Part shown: in pieces, positions 56,927 through 64,000 of the stretch
Numbering within the stretch: position 1 is the stretch's first letter
How the letters are laid out: each line of letters starts with the position of its first letter
The notes under the pieces: model-generated
Databases searched by the model: none
The model's input: only the letters and a program-made list of their open reading frames with translations
What the model was told of the DNA's origin: nothing
Origin: Candidatus Heimdallarchaeota archaeon
Lineage (GTDB): Archaea > Asgardarchaeota > Heimdallarchaeia > Heimdallarchaeales > Heimdallarchaeaceae
Length of the DNA stretch: 64,000 nucleotides
NCBI GenBank assembly: GCA_030603365.1
Contig: JAUVXV010000015.1
Location: forward strand, 40,421 to 104,420
Reading direction: 5' to 3'
Translations under genes and position numbers: made by a program

Positions 56927-57409
56927 ATGGTAAGTCCAATAATACTTACATTAATCAACTTCCTCCACGAGATTTTTACAATCATTTGGATAGGAGGATT
57001 GCTATTATTAGTTCTGGTTATACTGCCGATTTTGAAAAAGCAGCTTAAACCAGATGAATTTCAAATTTTCAATAAGAAGATTAGAAGCAGATTGAGCATA
57101 TTTGTCTATATATCTATAGTAGTACTGCTTGTAACTGGAATACTACTCTCAAATCAATCAACATTATCAAGTAGATTATTCTCATTTGAGAACACATATT
57201 CAATTCTCTTATCAATAAAACACATTCTATACTTCTTGATGGTTTCAATAGCAGTTTTCAGAGGTACAATATTAGATAGAATAAAAGGGATGAACAAAGA
57301 GATTAAGCAGAAACTTAGTCAGATTCTATTACTGTCAAATGTTATCTTTGCTGTTGCAGTATTATTCTTAAGTTCATATCTTGGAGTACTCGCTTCTTTG
57401 GCAATTTAA
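56927..57409 (+). CDS. CopD/DUF2269-like four-helix membrane protein
   Basis: 160 residues, four membrane helices, with 'FLHEIFTIIWIGGLLLL' and a later 'LLSIKHILYFLMV' giving His residues in helices 1 and 3, as in CopD-type copper or heme-binding proteins. It is followed after 59 bases by a PadR-like regulator on the same strand. Function not known; ligand binding by the His pair is an inference. Confidence 0.72.
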   Translation: MVSPIILTLINFLHEIFTIIWIGGLLLLVLVILPILKKQLKPDEFQIFNKKIRSRLSIFVYISIVVLLVTGILLSNQSTLSSRLFSFENTYSILLSIKHILYFLMVSIAVFRGTILDRIKGMNKEIKQKLSQILLLSNVIFAVAVLFLSSYLGVLASLAI

Positions 57410-57468
57410 TAGAAAAATTGATATTACTCCTTTCTTTCTTTTTATATATTTTACCAGAGAGTGACTGA

Positions 57469-57828
57469 ATGAACAAATTAACAGGAAAAAATATTCTCGA
57501 ACCTGTACCAGTAGTTAGAACGTTATTGTTATTCTTGCTAAAAAGAAACCCTAACTCTTCAGGATATAGATTAATTAACCTTGTAAAAGAGTTTACAGCT
57601 GATCAAATTAGTTTAAAGACAGGAACGCTTTACCCTGAACTGAAAAAGTTGGTTGAAGAAGGGATACTAATTCAAGATGAGCAAGTTACTGGAAAGAGAA
57701 TTGCTTATCTCTACTGTTTGACTAACAAAGGTGAAGAAGAGCTACTTAGATTAATTACTGCTATTGAAATTAAGAAAGAGGTGTTACTAGACCCACTAAT
57801 TAAAGAATATTTAAAAATTAAATCTTAA
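57469..57828 (+). CDS. PadR-like winged-helix transcriptional regulator
   Basis: 119 residues. The winged helix 'NSSGYRLINLVKEFTADQIS', the recognition part 'LKTGTLYPELKKLVEEGIL' and the wing 'ITGKRIAYLY'-like hairpin are the PadR pattern. A short C-terminal helix mediates dimers. It lies 59 bases after the CopD-like gene and may control it and itself. Confidence 0.85.
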   Translation: MNKLTGKNILEPVPVVRTLLLFLLKRNPNSSGYRLINLVKEFTADQISLKTGTLYPELKKLVEEGILIQDEQVTGKRIAYLYCLTNKGEEELLRLITAIEIKKEVLLDPLIKEYLKIKS

Positions 57829-57892
57829 GAAATTGCAGAAACTCAAGCTTCCGATTAGTTATATGTCTCAAGTTCATGTCTTCGTCTACCTA

Positions 57893-59884
57893 TCAAAATG
57901 CAAAGAAATTCCATGAAATGAATATTCCAACCAGAATTATTGAGAGTGCAACTAGAACAGAATAATGAATTCTTCCAGTTAATTTCCAATAAGGTTTCCT
58001 CTCCTTGTTTTTAAATCCAGTCCATGAAAACCAAGTGAATACTATTGTGATAATTACTGAAATAAGAAATAAGAATGGGAAGACTAGTAAGCCTTTGAAA
58101 GCTGTAACCATTTCACTTACCAGCAAAATATCTGAATTCAATTTTAATGCAGTAATTACTAATGTAATAGTTCCAAAAATGAGATTAACTAGAAAACTCC
58201 ATCTTGCCATTCTCTGGATTTGTGGAGATTTTTCTTTCTTCTTGTAGACTCTTACTAAACCTTTTGTTCCCCAATATGCTAAGGAGATAAACGTGAGAAT
58301 GAGAATTACAACTGTTAAAACTGATTTAAACTCAGATTCAAAATAGAGAGGATGAGTTCTTTCATAAGCATAAACAGGTCCTACAAAATTTGTGTAGAAA
58401 TGAGTTATTTTTCCTCTGTTATCTTCTATGAATGCTATCTCTAAATAGTATTCCCCTGTTGATTCTACAAAATAATTAGATTCAACTTCTACAAATCTTA
58501 CATTACCTATACCACTAATCGCAAGAAATCCTTTTTCTGCTGTAATTATGAAGCTCGCACTAAAATAGTCTCTTTCATCAACTGTTGGTTTATCGGAATA
58601 GACTCTTCTAGCTGAGACATAAAGTCCTTCAAACTTTCTTGCACGATTTTTGTATCCTTCCATTGGTTCAATAACTTCCACAGGATATGGAAAATATTCC
58701 TCAATGATTTCATCAAAGAGTAAGCTTCTAGCAATAGAACCACCGACGCTGTTGTAAGATGCAAAAATGCCTATATTGAGTTCAGGAAGAAGAATCATTC
58801 GACTGTGGAAGAATCTTGTATCCCCACCATGACCAATTATACGTTGATCACTCACATCAAATTCGTAAACTCCTAAACCTAGTGATGCAAGATTTTCATG
58901 AGTAGTAAATTGTTTACTTAACATCAGTTCAACAGTAGCATTCTCCAAAATTCTACTTCCATCAAACGTTCCATTATTTAATAGGGTCATCATAAATTTC
59001 GTCATGTCAGAAGCTGTAGAACTGCATGAACCAGCAGGTGGAATGCTAATGTATTCAAAATAACCGGGAACGAAATTTTCACTATATCCAGTTGACATTT
59101 GTGAAGATAAGGAAATTGGAAGAGGTTGTAAAAAGGTTGTAGAATTCATACCTAAAGGAGTTAATATTTCATCTTGTATGTAAGTTTCAAAATTCTTACC
59201 TGAAATTTCTTGAACGATATAACCTGCTAGAGCAAAACCATAATTTGAATATGCCGAAAGTGTGCCTGGAGTCCTTACCCTATCTGGGATTCCTTCAGCT
59301 AAAACCGTTACTAAAGGATCAATTGAATAAGAACTAGATACTATTGAGGGAAAAGTTGCTCTCTCAAATCCAGCTGTATGCGTTAACAAATGTCTCAGAG
59401 TTATTGATTCTTCATATGTTTCAGGTATTTTGAAAGCAGTAAGATAATCATTAATATCAGTATCCAAATCTAACAACTCATCTTCTACTAATTGTAAAAC
59501 TGCAACTGAAGTGAAAGTTTTGGAAATGGATCCTATTCTAAATATCGTTTCATTAGCTACAACAGGAGTTTGAGAGAAATAATTTGCATACCCATATCCT
59601 TTCTCAAGAAATACAGAACCATCTTTTACCATAGAAAATGTAACACCAGCAACTGTATAATTTTCTAATTGTGCAGATATAATTGGATCTAAGAAAGTTT
59701 CTAGTTCAGTTGGTGTAGTTAATTCTTGATTAGTTTGCCCAGCAAGATTAGATTTTATTCCGTTTGCTGAAAAAGTGCTATCTATTACTGTATTAGAGGA
59801 GGTAAGATAAGGAGTGAGAAATAAAGCTAGAAGAACTAGAATTATCTGTTTTTGTAAGCTATTTCTTCTATTTATGAACCACAT
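57893..59884 (-). CDS. Membrane-anchored beta-lactamase-fold serine hydrolase
   Basis: 663 residues from the ATG at 59884, chosen because the signal anchor begins there (the frame is open 26 codons further). The catalytic domain (about 50-390) has SxxK in GSISKTFTS, YxN in AYSNYGFAL and the GHGGD motif. A beta-barrel-like domain follows and four C-terminal membrane helices end the chain. This type acts outside the cell as esterase, D-peptidase or amidase. The true target in an archaeon without murein is unknown. Confidence 0.88.
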   Translation of the reverse strand: MWFINRRNSLQKQIILVLLALFLTPYLTSSNTVIDSTFSANGIKSNLAGQTNQELTTPTELETFLDPIISAQLENYTVAGVTFSMVKDGSVFLEKGYGYANYFSQTPVVANETIFRIGSISKTFTSVAVLQLVEDELLDLDTDINDYLTAFKIPETYEESITLRHLLTHTAGFERATFPSIVSSSYSIDPLVTVLAEGIPDRVRTPGTLSAYSNYGFALAGYIVQEISGKNFETYIQDEILTPLGMNSTTFLQPLPISLSSQMSTGYSENFVPGYFEYISIPPAGSCSSTASDMTKFMMTLLNNGTFDGSRILENATVELMLSKQFTTHENLASLGLGVYEFDVSDQRIIGHGGDTRFFHSRMILLPELNIGIFASYNSVGGSIARSLLFDEIIEEYFPYPVEVIEPMEGYKNRARKFEGLYVSARRVYSDKPTVDERDYFSASFIITAEKGFLAISGIGNVRFVEVESNYFVESTGEYYLEIAFIEDNRGKITHFYTNFVGPVYAYERTHPLYFESEFKSVLTVVILILTFISLAYWGTKGLVRVYKKKEKSPQIQRMARWSFLVNLIFGTITLVITALKLNSDILLVSEMVTAFKGLLVFPFLFLISVIITIVFTWFSWTGFKNKERKPYWKLTGRIHYSVLVALSIILVGIFISWNFFAF

Positions 59885-60116
59885 TCGAAAAGGATAATAG
59901 ACTTGAATATTTATAAAACTATATAAACAGAAATTGTTGTTGACATCAAGAAACTTGATCAAGATATACTAGAAGAAGAACCAAATTCTACATGTGGACT
60001 TTCTACTTCTTCGAGTAATGGAACTAGATGCTACTGAATCTTTCTCAAACTGTTGTTTAAGATAAAAGATATTAATGCTTCAAATCTATTTAACAAAATA
60101 ATTAGGAAATGATTTC

Positions 60117-61142
60117 ATGCCTCAGAAGGACCAAGAAGATATAGATGAGCAATTACTAATAAATATTTGTCAGCTTTATGATATCTCTGTTAAAGATTTG
60201 AATTTCCTAGCCGCTATAGACAATAATTTTGTTTATGAATTTCAGAAAGATGATGAAAATTATATTTTAAGAGGAGGCACACGACACTCTTCAGATCAGG
60301 TTCAAGCTGAATTGGAGTGGATCTTGTTTTTGCATTCTTCTGATGTAAAAGTATCCTTACCAATTAAATCTACGAACAATAATTATTTAGAATTAGTACA
60401 ATATAAAGATAAAATTATCAATGCTATAGTTTTTGAGAAAGCTGCGGGCAAGGAAATAGATTATCGAAATCAAGAAGAATGGAATGAAAGTGTTTGGGAA
60501 GAGATGGGAAGAACGCTTGGCAGAATGCATACTGCTGCTGTAGAGTATAACCAAGAAAATCCTGAATTTAAACGAAAAACTGCTTTTGAGAGTATACATG
60601 CTTCTTCAAAGAGCATTCTAAATCCTGTCAAGGATGAAAAAGTAATCAAAAGGTTTGAGGAACTTAAGAATAAGCTTAAGCAATTACCCAGAGAAAATAA
60701 TGCTTTTGGTTTAATACAATACGATTTTCATCTTGGTAATTTTAATGTTCATGATGAAGAGTTAACTGTTTACGATTTTGATGATTCATACTATTTCTTC
60801 TTCATCTATGATATAGCTACTTGCATTCATGAAACTGTTTGGTATTATCCAGATGGTAAAAAATTGGAGTTTGTTAATCGATTCATTCCTTCATTATGGA
60901 AGGGTTATTCTAAAGAATACAAACTTGATAGAAAATGGTTAGAATATCTACCAGATTTCTTCAAATGGCGTGAATTCGAAATTTATATTACTTTAGTAGA
61001 AACATATAACGATAAAACAACACCTGAACAACATATACAAGAAGTAGAAGAATACTTACCTGATTTTAAAGCAAGAACTGAATCAGATGAACAAATTGTT
61101 CCAATACCTGGAGATTTGAGCAAGTGGTTTAAAGAATTTTAG
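60117..61142 (+). CDS. APH-like phosphotransferase, paralogue 2
   Basis: 341 residues, the same length as the paralogue at 55744. It keeps QYDFHLGNFNVH and VYDFDDS. The first 40 and last 140 residues are nearly the same in both, while residues about 70-200 differ far more. This is a duplication with later exchange of ends or strong constraint at the ends. Substrate unknown. Confidence 0.85.
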   Translation: MPQKDQEDIDEQLLINICQLYDISVKDLNFLAAIDNNFVYEFQKDDENYILRGGTRHSSDQVQAELEWILFLHSSDVKVSLPIKSTNNNYLELVQYKDKIINAIVFEKAAGKEIDYRNQEEWNESVWEEMGRTLGRMHTAAVEYNQENPEFKRKTAFESIHASSKSILNPVKDEKVIKRFEELKNKLKQLPRENNAFGLIQYDFHLGNFNVHDEELTVYDFDDSYYFFFIYDIATCIHETVWYYPDGKKLEFVNRFIPSLWKGYSKEYKLDRKWLEYLPDFFKWREFEIYITLVETYNDKTTPEQHIQEVEEYLPDFKARTESDEQIVPIPGDLSKWFKEF

Positions 61143-61160
61143 AAACAATCGTGAAGAATT

Positions 61161-61865
61161 CTAAGGAGAATCCCCCGTCTCCAATTTTATTTTCTTTCTC
61201 CTCTGTATGTTTAGGGTTATTGAAACTGTTATTATCCATGAAAAAATCGAAAAAGCAACAAGCCACTCCAAGAAAGCCATCATTAAGAATCTAGATCTTG
61301 GTCTGATTAAACTATCATCTAAAGAGCTTTCAGGTATAAAAATAAACAAAGCAAAAATTATAGCTACAAGCAGACCAAAAATACCTAACCATTTTGGAAG
61401 ACTATTTTTCTTATCAACAAAAATCAAAATCGAGAAAAGGAAAACTGTAATCATCCCACCATAAAAGAAGCTCATAGCTGATATCACATGTCCAGTCATG
61501 AAAATATTGTTATCAAAATCCATTGGAAATATGCCTACAAACAATATACTGACAGAGGTGAACATTCCTCCTACAGTACAAATCCATCCAAAAATGGAAT
61601 TGTATTTTATTCCTAAACCTAGCATAAAAATGATTAAAGGAATTCCACCTACAATTAAACCCCAATTGAACAACCATGCTGTTTGTGAAACAGCTCGCTC
61701 CCCTAGCTCTGAAACAAACATGTTAAAAATTGAAAAAGGAGCTCCAAGGGGATCTACATAGATTAATCCTGTGATAAACATAGCAATTACTGATAAACTC
61801 ACTCCAACATATCCCCATATGTAAACTGGGATCTTTTCATAAAACAGTCTTAATTTTGTCAGCAT
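61161..61865 (-). CDS. DUF998 family membrane protein, second copy
   Basis: 234 residues with about six membrane helices, beginning with a basic N-terminus and 'VPVYIWGYVGVSLSVIAM'. The loops 'GIFPMDFDNNIFMTGHVISA' and 'GLINVDPLGAPFS'-like segment fit DUF998. It is convergent with the APH-like gene (18-base gap) and divergent from the small membrane protein at 62019, echoing the DUF998/small protein pair at 50.7-51.7 kb. Confidence 0.75.
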   Translation of the reverse strand: MLTKLRLFYEKIPVYIWGYVGVSLSVIAMFITGLIYVDPLGAPFSIFNMFVSELGERAVSQTAWLFNWGLIVGGIPLIIFMLGLGIKYNSIFGWICTVGGMFTSVSILFVGIFPMDFDNNIFMTGHVISAMSFFYGGMITVFLFSILIFVDKKNSLPKWLGIFGLLVAIIFALFIFIPESSLDDSLIRPRSRFLMMAFLEWLVAFSIFSWIITVSITLNIQRRKKIKLETGDSP

Positions 61866-62018
61866 TCAAAATTTTGATGAAATAACTTTAATAAAAAAAT
61901 TTCCATCGAAAAAGAAAAAATAATAATGTAAAATTACTGGTGTTCTTACTCTATTCTTGTTGGGTTTCCTGCTTCTTTTAAGAAATATTTAAATTGAAGC
62001 CACACATAATAATGAAAT

Positions 62019-62429
62019 ATGTTGCACACACTATTTGGCATTCTTCTCATAATTCACGGCTTAATTTTTATTATGTTTCTAGTTTATGTAAAACTGCCTG
62101 AGGAAGAGGGATTTTTTGGATGGTCTAGAAAATCATGGTTATTAGACAGATTCCTTGGCGAGAAAATAGTTAAGATTGTCGGGATGGTACTCTGGGCAAC
62201 AATTATCGTTGGTTTCGTTGTTTCTGGAATAATAATCCTCGCTAAGCATGAATCATGGAGAATTATTGACATCATCGCTTCATTTATCTCATTATTCGCT
62301 TTTATTCTCTTCTGGAAAAATTTAGAGCCTAAAAAAACATATTTCATTCTAGGTCCAATTATAGCCATAGTGAATATAATCACTCTACTGATCAATAGAT
62401 GGCCTACAGACACGATTATCTTTGGTTAG
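62019..62429 (+). CDS. Small four-helix membrane protein, paralogue of 51298-51720
   Basis: 136 residues, four membrane helices. It shares 'LLIIHGLIF', 'GWSRKSWLL', 'WRIIDIIASFISLF' and 'RWPTDTIIFG' with the other copy. It is transcribed away from the second DUF998 gene. Function unknown. Confidence 0.75.
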   Translation: MLHTLFGILLIIHGLIFIMFLVYVKLPEEEGFFGWSRKSWLLDRFLGEKIVKIVGMVLWATIIVGFVVSGIIILAKHESWRIIDIIASFISLFAFILFWKNLEPKKTYFILGPIIAIVNIITLLINRWPTDTIIFG

Positions 62430-62520
62430 AATAACAGAATTTTTGGAAAAAAGATTAATAATATGTACGATTCATTATTAATTACAAGAAACAATGTAAA
62501 ATAAATAGGAAAGGAAAAAA

Positions 62521-63668
62521 ATGAAAAAAATAATATCAAGTTTATTAATATCTTTCTTCTACTCTTCCTTGGGGTCTTATTTTCATCAATTAGCTCTATA
62601 ACACCTACAACAGCTGATCTTTCAACAGTAATCCCCTATGAGAATCCAACTTTACAAGTGTTAGTTGGTCATGGACCAATTGTTATAGAATATGATGATA
62701 ATTTCACAGAATTTCCAGGAACTGGTGATCCTGGAGATCCTTATAGAATAGAAAATTATAATATAACAGTAACATCTGATTATCCTATTCTTTTCAGTGG
62801 AAACAATTCAAAACACTTCGTTATACAGAATTGCTTCCTCAAAACAGATACTAATTACGGAATATACCTAGGTAAATACTATCCCATGGGAAATGGAACT
62901 GTAAATATTCTCGATAATGTCATTATTTCTGAAACGAATAATGGAATAGCATTACAAGGTGGTGCAGGCGCCATTATTACTGGAAATACCATTGAAACGG
63001 GTATGAACGGTATTAAGATAACAGATAGTGAGTTCTGTGTTGTATCTTATAATACAGTCAGTGGAGGTTATGTTGGCATTTATACGGATCGAGCTCCTAA
63101 AAGTACAATCACAAAAAATACTTGTACTAACAACGATTATGGAATAGCTGTAATAGAATCTTCAGAAACAAGTGTAAAACACAACAACTGTTCCAACAGT
63201 GCATATGTAGGTATTGAAACCCAAGATAGTATAGATTTAACAATAACTAACAACAGATGTATAAACAGTTCGTTCTTTGGTATGCGTTTTTATGATACAG
63301 CAAATTGTATCATTACAAACAATCTTCTAAAAGAAAATGATCAATATGGTATTACAATGCAAAACTCAGTTGGTGTAAGTAAAATCTATCTTAATGTGTT
63401 TTTAGACAATAATCTACTAGGTACTTCCCAAGCAGAAGATGATACGGGTAATCAGTGGTACGATGAAATTGCTCTGGAAGGGAACTGGTGGTCGACCTGG
63501 GTTAGTGGGGGTTATTCAATTGATGGTAGTGCGGGTTCAGTTGATCCCTATCCATTAAATTATATCCCTGAGATTTCAGAATATTCAAGTACTTTCTTAG
63601 CTTTCATTATGATTTTAGCATTTATAGCTATTCCTGTAATTAATTTTGTTTATAGAAAGAAGATGTAA
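62521..63668 (+). CDS. Surface NosD-like beta-helix protein with PEF-like anchor, frameshifted near its start
   Basis: From a GTG at 62658 the frame encodes 336 residues of beta-helix repeats and the C-terminal IPEISEYSS, membrane helix and basic tail, all like the paralogue at 8475-9638. The same frame is open back to 62505 and spells a clear signal peptide ('NIFLLLFLGVLFSSISS'), but its only plausible start, ATG at 62521, is in another frame. The A7 run at 62524-62530 separates them. With one more A, or a -1 slip, the start reads MKKNNIKFIN, matching MKRNNLKVSI of the paralogue. Either the gene uses slippage or the sequence has an error or mutation there. Confidence 0.8.
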
Positions 63669-63698
63669 TTCTTCTATTTTCACGTCTTTTTTTTTCTA
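63669..63698 (+). terminator. T-rich terminator
   Basis: T9 tract about 18 bases after the stop of the NosD-like gene. The following 220 bases up to 63920 show no gene and no RNA I can name. Confidence 0.4.
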
Positions 63699-63920
63699 TC
63701 TAGTCTCTAAAGAGTCAATGATTCTAGCAAATAATAGATATGTAATGCATAAATTTTTGATTCCCAATCTATTCTACGTAAGACTGTAGCTCAGATAATA
63801 TGTAAAAAGGAGAAAAAGAAATTCGAAGTAACTTAACACATGCACCACGTATGGCTTAAGAACGATGACGGAGATGTCAGCTGAAAATGAAATATGAGGT
63901 TGAAGACAAGTGCTCAGGAT

Positions 63921-64000
63921 TCATTCAGCCTTTAGTCCTGTTAGTAGAACCAACTCATCCCACAACCTTTTTCCTAATACCTCGTCATTCATTGCCTTAT
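63921..64000 (-). CDS. C-terminus of an SDR-type dehydrogenase, cut by window edge
   Basis: The minus-strand frame is open from the window edge to a TGA at 63921 and encodes 'LGKRLWDELVLLTGLKAE'. The RLW..L..LTGL ending is that of retinol-dehydrogenase-like SDR enzymes and resembles the end of the SDR at 45051-45905. Only 26 codons are in the window, so the assignment is tentative. Confidence 0.5.
   Translation of the reverse strand, partial: KAMNDEVLGKRLWDELVLLTGLKAE

Noticed and set aside
62505..62600. A short ORF starting at ATG 62521 as a separate leader peptide gene
   Set aside because: Its product has no meaning beyond the first residues, while the shifted frame gives a complete signal peptide matching the paralogue. 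A frameshift explains it better.
63840..63920. GATGA and CTGA boxes suggesting a C/D box RNA
   Set aside because: The two boxes are only about 15 bases apart, too close for a guide, with no D'/C' pair and no terminal stem.

Overview
The window is AT-rich, densely packed archaeal DNA. Genes often lie behind a TATA-like box 25-33 bases upstream of the start codon, as expected for leaderless or short-leader transcripts. GTG and TTG starts are common, and T-rich tracts follow many genes. The gene content (many secreted, C-terminally anchored proteins with beta-helix or beta-propeller folds, an FprA-type flavodiiron protein, a Lrp-like regulator, DUF438/hemerythrin proteins, IS605-type TnpB) fits an Asgard-like archaeon, perhaps of the Heimdall or Loki lineages. 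No ribosomal or informational marker is present, so this assignment is an inference. No rRNA, tRNA or CRISPR array was recognised.

Layout. 1-12.8 kb: a secreted subtilisin (cut by the left edge), an LVIVD-repeat surface protein, an AprA-like flavoprotein with its ferredoxin, two GNAT acetyltransferases, a NosD-like beta-helix surface protein, a small secreted protein, a Lrp-like regulator followed by a receiver-only response regulator, and a metallo-beta-lactamase-fold hydrolase. 12.8-25.9 kb: an accessory island bounded by gene relics. It carries a PHP-domain/SMC-type ATPase (TrlF-like), a PD-(D/E)XK-like nuclease, a DUF4062 (TIR-like) protein, a 1222-residue STAND NTPase with helical repeats, and an HD-phosphohydrolase/TPR protein. 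This is the best candidate for an undescribed immune system here. 25.9-31.5 kb: a secreted protein, a conserved unknown protein, a NAL1-like trypsin-fold protease, a separate small protein resembling that protease's N-terminal domain, an M32 carboxypeptidase and another secreted protein. 31.7-33.05 kb: an IS605-type element with a variant TnpB and possible omega-RNA hairpins.

33.3-45.9 kb: a DUF1858/DUF438/hemerythrin/PAS sensor, a stress-protein-like gene coupled to an ArsB/NhaD transporter, surface proteins, FprA, an EutA-like reactivase split by an apparent frameshift, a small putative regulator and an SDR enzyme with a decayed copy nearby. 46-50.6 kb: a MacB/LolD-like ABC exporter operon whose second ATPase carries AbrB-like and zinc-ribbon extensions. 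50.7-64 kb: duplicated families (two DUF998 proteins, two small membrane proteins, two APH-like kinases, a second NosD-like protein), a nucleotidyltransferase pair resembling a toxin-antitoxin module, a PIG-L deacetylase, a surface 5'-nucleotidase, a membrane beta-lactamase-fold protein and, at the right edge, the C-terminus of another SDR enzyme.

Recurring themes are a shared PEF-like C-terminal anchor on surface proteins, decayed gene fragments between intact genes, and two apparent -1 frameshifts at homopolymers that separate conserved parts of proteins.
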